A stretch of 64,000 nt of DNA from Galerina marginata. Its lineage: Eukaryota > Basidiomycota > Agaricomycetes > Agaricales > Galerinaceae. The DNA is taken from NCBI GenBank assembly GCA_023014335.1, contig JAECYW010000003.1, positions 2,542,001 through 2,606,000 of the forward strand, in the 5' to 3' direction. Under the pieces are notes generated by a model that saw only the letters and a list, made by a program, of their open reading frames with translations, did not search any database and had not been told where the DNA came from. The position numbers and the translations under genes are program-made. Numbering within the stretch: the stretch's first letter is position 1; every line of letters starts with the position of its first letter. This document shows positions 1 through 11,431 of the stretch, piece after piece.

Positions 1-256
1 AGAGGGCTCTTCATGTATGATAGGTTGTCTGACGCCTGCGCCCCATATGTATTGTTCACCGCAGCATCGTTCAGGCCCTAGAAGATCGGTCCATGTTGAG
101 TATAATTCAAGGAAGAGAACGACCGCAAGGGGAGGAATAAGAAGTGCTTTGTTAAGAATCCTGGTGGAAACGAACCTTTTTCGTTATGATAAAACTAGAT
201 CCTATGCCAACTGAACCAGCAAGAGCTAGCAACAATCCTATGTATTTATCCTCCAT
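1..256 (-). CDS. NIPA-type magnesium transporter, 5' end only
   Basis: Two exons are visible: 176-256 (start ATG at 256) and 1-77, joined over a 98-nt intron (78-175). The spliced N-terminus reads MEDKYIGLLLALAGSVGIGS, then SFIITKK, and exon 2 continues GLNDAA...ASDNLSYMKSP. This matches the first transmembrane helix and following loop of the NIPA/DUF803 family of membrane Mg2+ transporters, where a SFIIxKKGL segment is typical. The splice is phase 0 and the donor is AAG|GTTCGT. The rest of the protein lies beyond the left edge. The family call rests on about 50 residues but the match is specific. Confidence 0.85.
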
Positions 257-1026
257 GGAAGCAATTCCTGGGGAGATGTGTGCACTGGCAAAGAAAAGAG
301 GGAATGGGTTAATCCAGCGCGATGAAGAGAGAAATACAGGGACGGAGGAGATGTGCTGGTCGTGTCGAGAGCCGTCGTCGCACAATGGTCTGGCACAGGT
401 CCCATTGCATCACGTGACCACAATGATGTGGCAGGACGACTCCAGAGTCCAGTCTCCGGCACTCTTTTCGACTCCTTCATCCCCAATCTGAAGTCTATGT
501 AAACTTTCCCGTCTTTTGGTCTGGGTTGCGTATATTTCAGGTCTTACTAGTTTCAATCATATATCACGGTCCATACACGGAATCATTGGAATTAAGTATG
601 ATCCTTCTCCTTCACAGCCTCATTGGAAACCATTATAATAGACTCATGGCTGATCGTAGGATTAGAGGAATTCGTGCAAGAGAGGAGGATGCAATCTGTC
701 CGGTTCAAAGCAGAGGCCATCCCAATTCACCCTTCTATACCATTGTACTCCCAAATTTGGTGCTATGCATTGCTAAGGCGCTCACTCACAAGAATGACCT
801 TAGTTGTTTTAGGTGCTTCGGACAATGGAACCTCACTAGGTTCATACAAGGCGACGCGGAGTGACAATTTGAGCTTGTGGGCGCCTAACCAACTGGCGAA
901 GCGTTGCCACACTGGTTTAACTTTTGTGACTAGAGCTCGCGAGCGTGACTGGCAAGCGGGTCTGGCCTCCACTTGCCTCAACTTGGCTTCCACCATACCA
1001 TTCCTTAGTCTTTCCCCTCCATTAGA
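257..1026. other. Intergenic region between divergent genes
   Basis: This 770-bp stretch separates the minus-strand NIPA-like gene from the plus-strand APH-like gene 1 and must hold both promoters. I see no conserved coding frame in it. An antisense frame at 763-1197 overlaps the APH exon and is treated as a shadow. Confidence 0.6.
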
Positions 1027-2477
1027 ATGTCGAATGAATCCGTCTTGGAAAACCAGTGGGCTGGCGTTAATATAGACTTGGTCGCTCTTCGCAGCATTGT
1101 ATGCCAGGTCCTCCGTGTACCCCTGGCTGACTGCGGACCTCCAGTTGCGATCGGCTTCCACCAGCGGCCAAACTACGCTCGCGTTTACTCTTTCCAACTT
1201 CCGAGACGCAGTGTCGTTGCTCGTTTAGTAGCGCCAGTGAAGCCTCTCTTCAAGACCGAGAGCGAAGTGGCTGCTATGGAGTTCGTCCGAAGTAAGCAGC
1301 CTCGTCCTTTGATATGAAAATTTTATGATGGATGATCGTAGATCGCACTTCCCTGCCTGTTCCAACGGTCTTCGCATATTGCTCTGAAGCCGATAATCCA
1401 GTCGGTGTAGAGTGGGTGCTTATGGAACATATGCCAGGCGTCGAGATGGGGGATGCATGGAATGACTTGAAATTTCCTCAAAAGCAGAAGCTGGCACTCG
1501 ATCTTATCGATCTTTACGACCAGCTATTCCGGCTCAAGGCGGATGGCTGTGGCGGTATATACCGTAGCGTCGACTCTGTGGATGATTTCGACGTCCTAGC
1601 CAAGTCTAGCTCTGAGACGTTCGAGGTCAAGCACCCAAGGCCGCAACGATGGGCGCCGTTATCCTTGAAATCTTTGCGTCTATTGCGAAACCACTGCAAC
1701 CACTCCATTCAGAGAGGGTACGAGCTTGGACCGCTGAACGAGATCACCCTCCTCAATTACCGCCTTACAGTCCCCTCTCCTTCCCAAACCATGCCCATCT
1801 TCACGTCAGATGAATATGTCAAGCTTATTGCTTTCAACGGCAATCCACCCACCAGATCCTATTACGATATTCCTACACGCGAAAAATGCGTCGAGCTTTT
1901 CCAAAGTATCTATAAATTCTATCCCAACTCTACCGTCTTCGGGCCTTCAGCCGATTCAGCCAACTTTCGCTTTTCGCATGGCGATTTGCACGACGGAAAT
2001 ATCCTCATCGACCCTCAATCTGGGGCAATCACTGGTATCATCGACTGGGAAGCTGCCGCCTTTCGTCCTTTGTGGTCAGACGTCTGTGGTGCTGGGTGGT
2101 TCGAGGAGGATAGGCAGCGCTTCTTAATTGGCGCAATCGACCCCGAAAACTTTGAGGATGATACTGAACCACATGATGTGGAGTTGCGGGCATACTTTCG
2201 CACCGAAATGTATAGGAGGAACCCTGATCTGTTCGCGTCCTTCTTGGGTGGCATCGAGTTTCGTGCTGTCCTCCATGCTGCAGGGGACGAACCGCGCCCT
2301 GTAGGCAACTCAGATATTTTCCTCAGTCTGTACCATCGGCGAGGATGGTGGAAGGAGGACCGTCGAGGTGCTTTTCCTTGGGACAATAACGCGTGGTTGC
2401 ATAGGCGGGTCGATTTAGACCAACTAGAAATGGAAGAGGAGAAACTAGCGTCGCAAGCTCATCACCTCACTCTATAG
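1027..2477 (+). CDS. APH-like kinase, tandem copy 1
   Basis: Exons 1027-1291 and 1342-2477 (50-nt intron, phase 1) give 466 residues. The protein has the aminoglycoside-phosphotransferase/choline-kinase fold signature: an N-lobe stretch SVVARLVAPVKPLFKTESEV with a probable helix-C glutamate, the Brenner-type catalytic loop SHGDLHDGNILID, and the metal-binding motif IIDWEAAAFRPLWSD. Catalytic Asp and Asn of HGDxxDxN and the Asp of IIDWE are intact. Members of this family phosphorylate small molecules or proteins; the substrate here cannot be read from sequence. It is the first of three same-strand copies with near-identical gene structure and shared 3' flanks. Fungal APH-like proteins are often lineage-expanded. 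It is not evidence for antibiotic resistance. Confidence 0.9.
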
Positions 2478-3199
2478 AATGTCTGCATCAAACAGGTGTC
2501 AGGACGCCTGCCTTGGCTTATAGGACCCGGATCGATAGCTTTTCCTATCATTAATTGACAATTGCATGGTACGCACCAGTGTTCTCACCGCAATTGCTAT
2601 ACATTGACACATTTTTACTCTCGGAGGTCTGGTACCTTGGTTGTCTTGCAGTTCCTTCAAACACCTTCTGTCCTCCTCCAGCTGACGACAGCTGTGATCC
2701 TAACGAAATGGTGAGACCATGACGCACCCGTCCGTTCTATCTCGACAAGGCTACTCCGAGTCGCAACGAAATAAACAGACTAGAATACATTGAGAAGGAT
2801 TGAAGCAATTGTAAAATTTGTCTCCCGAACGTGCACATGAGCCAGAGTTCCGGATCTTGAAACTACCGGCCTGCCATCGGTACACACACAAATTGCACTC
2901 AAAATGCTGGAAAGTACGGCCACATGGCAGAACATTGTCAAAACCTCGTCATTTTCTACGATTTTTTTTACCAGGCCCTGCGCCTTATTTTTGCGATTCC
3001 AGGGGTATAACTCTTATTAGAATCGGTTCAGTATTTATCAAGTATCTACAAAGTTATGGCAGGTCGCATTTCCGAGCCTGAATTTCGCTCAAAAAGGCGG
3101 TCGCGCCTTCTGTTTTGCAACATTCTTATGTCATCAAATCCCCATTTCAGGACGATCAGGATGATTTCTGGCGGCCAGCCTCCCCACCTATACATTAGA
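2478..3199. other. Spacer between APH copies 1 and 2
   Basis: The first about 300 bp (to about 2800) are closely similar to the 3' flanks of copy 3 (from 6897) and of the displaced tail after copy 2 (from 4754). They share a stretch beginning GAATGTCTGCA and an internal TTAATTGACAATTGCATGGT block. The remainder is diverged and holds no convincing coding frame. Confidence 0.7.
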
Positions 3200-4613
3200 A
3201 TGTCGAACGCATCCGCCTTAGAAAACCTCTGGGCTGGCGTTAATATAGACTTGGTCGCTCTTCGCAGCATCGTATGCCAGGTTTTCCGTGTACCCCTGGC
3301 TGAATGTAAACCTTCAGTTGCGATCGGCCTTCACCAGCAGGCAAACTACGCTCGCGTTTACTCTTTCCAGCTTCCGACACGCAGTGTCGTTGCTCGTTTG
3401 GTGGCGCCAGTGAAGCCTCTCTTCAAAACCGAGAGCGAAGTGGCTGCTATGGAGTTCGTCAGAAGTAAGCGAACTCGTCCGGACGTCCTTTGATATTTTA
3501 TGATGGATGATCGTAGGCCGCACTTCCCTGCCTGTTCCAACGGTCTTCGCATATTGCTCTGAAGCCGATAATCCAGTCGGTGTAGAGTGGGTGCTTATGG
3601 AACATATGCCAGGCGTCGAGATGGCCAATGCATGGAGTGACTTGAAATTGGCTCAAAAGCAGAAGCTAGCACTTGACCTCATCGATCTTTACGACCAGCT
3701 ATTCCGGCTCAAGGCGGACGGCTGTGGCGGTATCTACCGTAGCGTCAACTCTGTGGATGATCGCGATGTCCTAGCCAAGTCCAGCTCTAAGATCAGACAT
3801 CCAAGGCCACCACGATGGGCGCCTTTAGCCTCGAAATCTTTGCGCCTGTTGCGAAACCACTGCAACCACTCCATTCAACAAGGATACGAGCTTGGACCCC
3901 TGAACGATATCTGCCTCCTTAATTATCGCCTTACAGTCCCCTCTCCTTCCCAAACCATGCCCATCTTCACGTCTGATGAATACGTCAGGCTTGTTGCTTT
4001 CAACGGGAATCCACCCACCAGATCCTATGACGATCTTCCAAAACGCGAAAAATGTGTTGAGCTTTTCCAAAGTATTTATAAATTCTATCCCAACTCTACC
4101 GTCTTTGGACCTTCAGCCGATTCATCCAACTTTCGCTTTTCGCATGGCGACTTGCACGACGGAAATATACTCATCGACCCGCAATCCGGGGCAATTACTG
4201 GTATCATCGACTGGGAAGCTGCCGCCTTTCGTCCTTTGTGGTCAGACGTCTGTGGCGTTGGGTGGTTTGAGGAAGATATGGAACGATTCTTAATTGGCGC
4301 AGACGACCCCGGAAACTTTGAGGATGATACTGGCCCACAGGATGAGATGTTACAGGCATTCTTTCACACCGAAATGTACAAGAGGAATCCTGATCTATTC
4401 TCGTCCTTCTTTGGTGGCATCGAGTTGCGTGCTGCCCTCCACGCTGCGGGGGATGAACCGCGACCTTTTGGCAATACAGATATTTTCCTCAATCGGTACC
4501 ACCAGCTGGGATATTGGAAGGAGGACCTTCGAGGTGCTTTTACTTGGGACATGAAGGCGTGGCAACGTGTCCGGGTTGATTTAGATGCACAAGAAATGGA
4601 AGATATTAAATAA
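3200..4613 (+). CDS. APH-like kinase, tandem copy 2
   Basis: Exons 3200-3464 and 3517-4613 (52-nt intron, phase 1) give 453 residues. Catalytic motifs SHGDLHDGNILID and IIDWEAAA are intact and the protein is highly similar to copies 1 and 3 over almost its whole length. It differs at the C-terminus, ending in AQEMEDIK where copies 1 and 3 end in MEEE/KKLASQA-x2-LTL. The segment encoding that alternative ending is present immediately downstream, out of use (see 4614-4755). The central segment is a few residues shorter than in copy 1 after LAKSSSK. Function as for copy 1; substrate unknown. Confidence 0.88.
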
Positions 4614-4755
4614 GAAACGGGCAGTGTCACTGGGACCGTCGAGGTGCTTTTCCATGGGACAATGACACATGGTTGCATAGGCAGATCGATTCAGACCAAC
4701 TAGAAATGGAAGAGGAGAAACTGGCGTCGCAAGCTCATCACCTCACTCTATAGAA
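4614..4755 (+). pseudogene. Displaced 3' coding remnant of another APH-like copy
   Basis: After the copy 2 stop, the DNA from about 4635 resembles the last 40 or so codons of copies 1 and 3. It reads as RRGAFPWDND-type sequence, then LEMEEEKLASQAHHLTL and a TAG, and runs on into the shared 3' flank. It has no promoter or 5' coding part. The simplest reading is that copy 2 and a further copy were fused by unequal recombination or deletion, leaving this tail as part of the copy 2 3' UTR. Seen directly: the similarity and the order. Inferred: the mechanism. Confidence 0.8.
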
Positions 4756-5458
4756 TGTTTACATCAAACAAGTGTTAGGACCCCTGCCTTGGGTTATAGG
4801 ATCTTGATCAGTAACTTCTCTTTTCTTGCTGATTATTAATTGACAATTGCATGGTACGCACCAGTGTTCTCACCGCATTTGCTATACATCGACGCGTACA
4901 TTCACGCATTTGCCTACATTCTTATTCTCGGAGGTCTGGTACCTCGGTTGTCTGGCAGTTCTTTGAAACCCCGGCGCCTTCTGTTCTCCTCCAGCTGATG
5001 ACAGCTGTGATCCTAACTAAAAGGTATGTAAGATTATGACGCACCCATCTGTTATATTTGGACCAGGCTTCTCCGAGTCGCAAAGAAAAAACTTTTATTC
5101 AGACCAGAATACATTGAGAAGAATCGATTTGATTGCTTGCATGAAAATTTTGTTTCGCCTCCAAACTTACAGGGTCTGGTTGGGCGCTTAACATTATTAC
5201 GGGCCGGCAAAGTCGTCACACGCCCGGGCGGAGGTCGGGGTTGAAGACAAAATATTAAATTATTCTTCTCCGCTGGAGCTCTCTCGAACATCTGCAGCCG
5301 AGATCAGGCTTCAACGTTCCTCAACCATAGTCTTCGGCGTCTTAGGTTCAAAGACAGGATATTACATAACATTATTAACAATCTTACGTCATCAAATCCC
5401 CGTCTCTTAAGGTTCAGGACAGAAAAGGATGATTTCTTAGCCTCCCACCTGCATTAGA
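4756..5458. other. Spacer between APH copies 2 and 3
   Basis: The left half repeats the common APH 3' flank (similar to 2478-2800 and 6897-7200). The right half includes a stretch around 5130-5230 that resembles 7240-7330 (AAATTTTGTTTCG and a downstream GCGCTTAACAT-type block), so the duplicated unit extends well past the coding region. No gene is seen. Confidence 0.65.
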
Positions 5459-6896
5459 ATGTCAAACGCCTTAGAAGACCACTGGGCTGGCGTTAATATA
5501 GACTTGGTCGCTTTTCGCAGCATCGTATGCCAGGTTTTCCGTGTACCCCTGGCTGATTGTGGACTTCCAGTTGCGATCGGCCTTCACCAGCAGGCAAACT
5601 ACGCTCGCGTTTACTCATTCCAACTTCCGAGACGCAGTGTCGTTGCTCGTTTGGTGGCGCCAGTGAAGCCTCTCTTCAAAACCGAGAGCGAAGTGGCTGC
5701 TATGGAGTTCGTCAGAAGTAAGCGAACTCGTCCGGACGTCCTTTGATATTTTATGATGGATGATCGTAGGCCGCACTTCCCTGCCTGTTCCAACAGTCTT
5801 TGCATATTGCTCTGAGGCCGATAATCCAGTCGGTGTAGAGTGGCTGATTATGGAACATATGCCAGGCGTCGAGATGGCCGATGCATGGAGTGACTTGAAG
5901 TTGCCTCAAAAACAGAAGCTAGCAATTGACCTCATCGATCTTTATGACCAGCTATTCCAGCTCAAGGCGGACGGCTGTGGCGGTATCTACCGTAGCGTCA
6001 ACTCCGTGGATGATCGCGATGTCCTAGCCAAGTCCAGCTCTAAGGTCAGGCACCCAAGGCCACCGCGATGGGCGCCTTTATCATCGAAATCTTTGCGCCT
6101 GTTGCAAAACCACTGCAACCACTCCATTCAACAAGGATACGAACTTGGACCCCTGAACGATATCTGCCTCCTCAATTATCGCCTTACAGTCCCTTCTCCT
6201 TCTCAGACCATGCCCATCTTCACGTCAGATGAATACGTCAAGCTTATTGCTTTCAACGGCATTCCACCCACCAGATCCTATTACGACCTTCCAACACGTG
6301 AAAAATGCGTCGAGCTTTTCCAAAGTATCTATAAATTCTATCCCAACTCTACTGTCTTCGGGCCTTCAGCCGACTCATCCAACTTTCGATTTTCGCATGG
6401 CGATTTGCATGACGGTAATATCTTCATTGACCCGCAATCAGGTGCAATCATTGGTATCATAGACTGGGAAGCTGCCGCCTTTCGTCCTTTGTGGTCAGAC
6501 GTTTGTGGTGCTGGGTGGTTCGAAGAGGATAGGCAGCGATTCTTAATTGGCGCAGACGATCCCGGAAACTTTGAGGATGATACCGACCCACAGGATGTAC
6601 AGTTACGGGCGTTCTTCCGCACTGAAATGTATAAGAGGAACCCTGATTTATTCTCGGCCTTCTTTGGTGGCGTCGAGTTGCGTGCTGTCCTCCATGCTGC
6701 AGGGGATGAACCGCATCCTATAGGCAAAACAGATGTTTTCCTCGGTCTGTATCACCAGCTAGGATATTGGAAGGAGGACCGTCGAGGTGCTTTTCCATGG
6801 GACAATGACGCGTGGTGGCATAGGCGGATCGATCTGGACGAACAAGAAATGGAAGAGAAGAAACTGGCGTCGCAAGCTCGTCGCCTTACTTTATAG
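5459..6896 (+). CDS. APH-like kinase, tandem copy 3
   Basis: Exons 5459-5717 and 5770-6896 (52-nt intron, phase 1) give 461 residues. Exon 1 is two codons shorter than in the other copies (MSNALEDHWAGVNID). The catalytic loop reads SHGDLHDGNIFID and the metal-binding motif IIDWEAAAF, so the kinase-fold signature is complete. Intron position and phase are identical to copies 1 and 2, and the intron ends in the same GATGGATGATCGTAG, which points to recent duplication. The C-terminus ends KKLASQARRLTL as in copy 1. No signal peptide or membrane segment is visible, so a soluble cytoplasmic protein is likely. Confidence 0.9.
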
Positions 6897-8863
6897 AATG
6901 TCTGCACCGAACAAGTGTTAGGACGCCTGCCTTGGGTCATAGGATCCGGATGGGCAGCTTCTCCTTTCTTTCTGATCATTAATTGACAATTGCATGGTAC
7001 GCACCAGCGTTCTTACCGCAATTGCTATGCGTTGACGCATTTGTCTACATTTTTGCTCTCGGAGGTCTGGTACCTCGGTTGTCTGGCAGTTCCTTCTGTC
7101 CTCCTCTAGCCGACGACAGCTGTGATCCTAACCAAAAGGTGAGACATGACGCACCCGTCTGTTATATTTAAATTTGGACCAGGCGCTTCCGAGTCTCAAC
7201 GAAAATACCTTTATCCAGATCAGAATACATTGAGAAGAATCGAAGTGGTTGTCCGCATGCAAATTTTGTTTCGTCTCCGAACGTACAGGGTCTGGGCGGG
7301 CGCTTAACATCATTACGGGCCGGCATAGACGCTCACACACCGGAATTTCTAAACGATGCTTGAACAACATCTCCATTCGAAACGAGCACAGGTACAACAA
7401 ATATTACAAACATACAACATCTCCAAGAAAATAGATAAATACGAAACGGACTCGTGCATCTGGATCCTGAGAGGAGGTCGGTTCGGTTCGGTTCGGAATG
7501 GGATGGGATGGGATGAGCAGCAAGCAACTTGGGCAAGCACAAATAAAGAAAACAGAAACAGAGCGAAAGCGACTATGTAAATAACGACGATGGTAGTAAG
7601 ATTAAAAAGTAAGTTGGAATAGCGAATAGACAACCAAGGTATGAGTAGATGCGTGTGTATATATGCAGGGGGTGGGAATGAGGAAAAGTGTATGATGTGC
7701 AAGAAAATGGGAAATTAGAGTCGAGAGTCGGAAATCGGAAATTGTATGCGACAGGACAAGAAAAGTGGAAAGTGGTGAGGTTGGCATGATATGGGACAGG
7801 GGAAATGCGAATGCGAATGCGATATGGGTGGGGGATGATTGGAAGTGAAGAAGGATGGATAGAGCGGGAGACATAAGATACAGAATATGATAGCGGAATA
7901 TGGTGACAGAGGAATGTGATGGGATGCAGGATACGGATGCGGATGCGAATGCAATGCCTCCATTTTGGGTTTTGTGAGGTTGGGGAAGGATTTCGATGGG
8001 AGGATGAGGGTTGATGATGTTGGTGGAGACAAGGGAGAATGTGAACCGTCGGCGGGACAAGACGAACAAGAACCTGGAGCGGGGGAGGGAGACAAGAAGC
8101 GCAGAAGAAGTAGGGGTGACGAGATAAGCGAGCCAAGATGAGAATCTATGGTTTAGAAAGTCAAAGTCGCGGAAAGGCAACCTATAAATTGAATAAGAGA
8201 AATGGTGTGGAGGATGGAGTGGAGGATGGGGACGAGGACGAGGATTTAGACGAGGAACCACAAACCAAAAAAGCCAACTAATCGACACGAGTCACTAAGG
8301 TAAGTAATCGTACCAAGTACTATCACAATCACAGTCTCGAAGGAATCTGCAGAAAAAAGTCAAGGTATCACACGTCCACAGGAGCTGGAGCTGGAACCGG
8401 GGAGTTATCTTGAAGGGAGTTATCTTGAAGAAACCAATCCATGGCCAGTTGAGGAATTGAGTTGAGTTGAGGCGATGTTGCGATGCGATCAAAAAACGAA
8501 AAATGACCTTGAAGAAAAAGAAATCTTGAAGCTGAAAATGGCGGAAACTGAGGTGTTGCTGAAAGTTGAATCTTGAATATTGAATCTTGAAGCTCGAAGC
8601 CTTGATGGAATGCCGGAAGTTGGAACCAAAAGAAAAAAAATCTTGAGAAGAACCTTGAGCTCAAACCACACATCACAACCCCCGCGGCAGGGGCGCCTAA
8701 ATCGTGCTCACACGCGAATCTCAATCACAGAAGACACTGCTCTCACTCTGAAACTCATCTCACTCTCACACACAGACTCATCACACCAAGACCACACCAC
8801 ACCACACCTTGAAACGACTGGCCCCCCATGCCCACGCCGAAGGAAGTGTCGGTGTCCGCTCCC
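6897..8863. other. Intergenic: APH 3' flank and low-complexity purine-rich DNA
   Basis: From 6897 to about 7330 the sequence is the third copy of the APH 3' flank. From about 7480 to 8860 it is strongly purine-rich on the plus strand, with degenerate simple repeats: GGGATG runs at 7499-7515, GCGAATGCGAATGCG near 7805, AGTTATCTTGAAG repeats near 8405-8430, and TTGAATCTTGAA repeats near 8568-8590. Long minus-strand frames (7602-8288 and others) translate only to low-complexity Ser/His/Pro-rich sequence and are not called. This is probably the 3' UTR and terminator side of both convergent genes. Confidence 0.6.
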
Positions 8864-10947
8864 TCAGACGACAGGCACGTCGACTTCGTCGTCGTGCTCA
8901 AAGGGCTCGCCAAAGTCGATGCGCAGGGTCAGCACACCGTCTTCCAGAGAGGCCACGATGTCGTTGAGCTGTTGTGGGTGATAGATGTATGAGCCGCGGG
9001 TTGAATTGAGAATTGTGGAAATTGAGGTAGATTTCAGGTCGAATTTGCAGTCGATGTTGATTATCGGATTTTCAGGTCGATGTTGAAGTCGAAGTTGAAG
9101 TCGAAGTTGAGGTTGAGGTTGAGGGTTGAAGTTGCCGTTAAAGTTGAAGTTATTGAAGAACGCCGATCAGTCGCACAGTTGGAAAAATCGCACAAATACC
9201 GAAGTCGGAACGGGTTTTGCATTGACAGGCAACGATAGATTGGGTGGGGAGCAGAAAAAAAAAAGAAGAAAGCAAGCCCAATCAAAAACTCACGATCCAA
9301 CGGACGAAAGATGGAGGAGAAAAAAGCAAAAAAAAAGCAACACCACCACCAACTCGCGAAAAGAAAAAGAACAAGTGATCATGAAAGAGGGAAGGGTAGC
9401 AAGGGAGAACAACACGACGTACCGTGGTCGACTCGGGGACTTGGATCACCCGCCTCATCACCCCGAACCGCCGCTCGCGCAGGTTGGGGTTCACAACCCT
9501 GCTTACGCCTTTTAGCGAAGACGAGGAAGAGCCCGCAGCAGCAGCAGCAGGCGACTTGGGCGTATTGAGCTCTTGAATTCCTTGAAGCCACGGATCCGAG
9601 CCTTTCCTTCCCAGCGGCGCCGGTGCAGTCATCGTCGTCGAAGCGGACGTCTTGCTCCTACCTTCGCCCTCAATATTCTCCTTATCCTTATCCTTCCCCG
9701 ACTCAGCCTTACCCCCCTCGCCCTCGCCCTCCGCGCCCCCTTCCTCCGCGCCCGCCCCCAAGACATACTCCGCGCTGAACACGGGCCAGCTCTCCGCGAC
9801 GACGCTGACGTACCGCACACGGTTGAAGTACGCCGTGCCGAGGCTCACGCGCAGGTGCTCGCGCTTCACGCCGGGCAGCTCGAGGGACGCGGTGAGGATG
9901 TGCGTGCTGGGTGAGTAGGACATGTCTGCGGGGATGGAGGCGAGGGGGAGCCGTTTTGGCCGTGCTGTTGGTGTTATTGGCGGGATGGAGAGGGAGCTCT
10001 TGATTGTACTTGGGTGGGGAAGTGGTAGGCTTGTAGACAGGTTGGACGGGGTGTGAGGCGAAGAGCTTGGATGGATATGAGTAAAGTGTAATATCGTAGG
10101 AGCCTGCAACGTACCTTGTCCTGATATTCATCGGAGGTTCTCGAGTGCTGGCGAGCGGCGTTCGTGTAGTCGCAGGAGATGGCATAGCCGAAGACGAGGA
10201 AGACCGCGTCGTTCGGGTTGCAGGACGAGATACACCCGTCGGGGTAGCAGTGCCAGTGTTCGCTCCGGAGAACCTCACAGACTGCTTGCCCCTGCTCTTC
10301 GCCGTCGGGCCACCAGGCGACGGTGCCGCCGACGAATCCGGTGAATGTCCAGACGCGCCTAACCCAAGGAACGACGCAATATTGGAGCCGGACGTGGCGC
10401 GATAATACGGATGCGCTTGGGTCATCCGGCCACCTCTAGTAGATGAACGGACAACACCAGAGGGTTTAGCGCCGGTGTCACTGCTCGGACCTGGTGTGGG
10501 TGATGGATACTGCGGAGAAAGCGGCGACAGAGCATCGAACGTCGAACCTGGCTGCTGATAGTCGTACTGGGGTTGTGGGTGATGTTGAGGCACAGCATGA
10601 GGGTGGTGTAGAAGAATAGGCGCGTTATCCACTGGCAACGCGCCGTGACCATGTTGGTGGACGGAAGCATGGCTCGGAACGAGATGCGGAGGCTCGTCTA
10701 GATCAATCTCAGACGGCAAATGCCGCGTATGGAACGACGCAGAAGTCGGTGTGGGCACAGGGGTGGTGTCGAGGTCGTGAGGCGAATGTGTATGCATTTC
10801 CAAGTCTTGCGGGTGCTGTTCGAGCGTCTCCCACTGCGGATAGGCGCCGGGCGGGTCTTGATGAAGCTGTTGCGGCTGCTGGGCGTGCGGTGTCGGCGGG
10901 TTGCTCCCATACATCTCATTATACTGGCCGTACGGAGGAAAGGACAT
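8864..10947 (-). CDS. Hsp20/alpha-crystallin-domain protein with long disordered N-terminus
   Basis: Exons 10115-10947, 9423-10065 and 8864-8968 (phases 2 and 0) give 526 residues. Residues 1 to about 330 are Pro/His/Ser/Gln-rich and probably disordered. The alpha-crystallin domain then begins (YSPSTHILTASLELPGVKRE). It is split by an insert of about 80 residues that is Gly/Glu/Lys-rich with a poly-Ala/poly-Ser run, and resumes at RERRFGVMRRVIQVPE and DIVASLEDGVLTLRIDFGEP. The end of the domain lies in the last exon beyond a 454-nt intron. Small heat-shock proteins are ATP-independent holdases. This one is far longer than usual (about 150-220 residues), so a regulatory or scaffold role is possible. 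Start ATG at 10947 was chosen because the upstream in-frame extension has no similar composition. Confidence 0.8.
8969..9422 (-). repeat. Simple-repeat-filled 454-nt intron
   Basis: Intron 2 of the Hsp20-domain gene runs from donor GTACGT (9422) to acceptor CAACAG (8969). It contains a degenerate GTTGAAGTCGAA hexamer-type tract at about 9075-9165, which accounts for its length compared with the 49-nt first intron. Both ends are supported by phase and by continuity of the alpha-crystallin domain. Confidence 0.75.
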
Positions 10948-11431
10948 GAATATTATGGTATACGGGAGAGAAAAAAGGGAGGACGAATCCACGTCACAGC
11001 CGTATGACCCGGTTTTATAGTGGCGCGAGTCAGTGTGACTCACGCGACTCCCAGTCGTTCCCATCCGCTACCGTGCCGTCACCTGAACAATGGCGGGCGC
11101 ACAACAATGGGGAGGCCTCGGGGTCCCTCTGCCTCATGCCCACCATCCCGCCAATCACAGCCCACCATCACCCCGCCCTGCTCTCGGGGTCCCGAAAAAC
11201 ACCGCCACCGTCGGTGTCACGTGGTGCTAATTAGCCTTATCTGGACGCGTTTTGATCGCGCCTGTGACGCGTGTTTGATGGTAGCGCGGTGTTCGGTGTT
11301 GGAATGATTAGAATGAAAAACTGCATTGTACTTTAGAAGTAGATACTGAGCGACAAGAAGCACATCATACGGACGCCAACTATTACAAGACTGAGAAAAT
11401 AGCACAAGGAAAAAAAACTGTACGCGGCGCA
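10948..11431. other. Intergenic, head of Hsp20-domain gene to tail of coiled-coil gene
   Basis: This 484-bp spacer holds the promoter of the minus-strand Hsp20-domain gene and the 3' UTR of the upstream coiled-coil gene. No coding frame or clear promoter element beyond general composition is supported. Confidence 0.5.

Noticed and set aside
1027..6896. Antibiotic-resistance genes (APH family)
   Set aside because: The APH-like fold is widespread in fungal genomes; nothing in the sequence points to aminoglycoside substrates.
7602..8288. Long minus-strand open frame (228 codons)
   Set aside because: The translation is Ser/His/Pro/Phe low complexity derived from purine-rich simple repeats; it has no domain and no coherent splicing.
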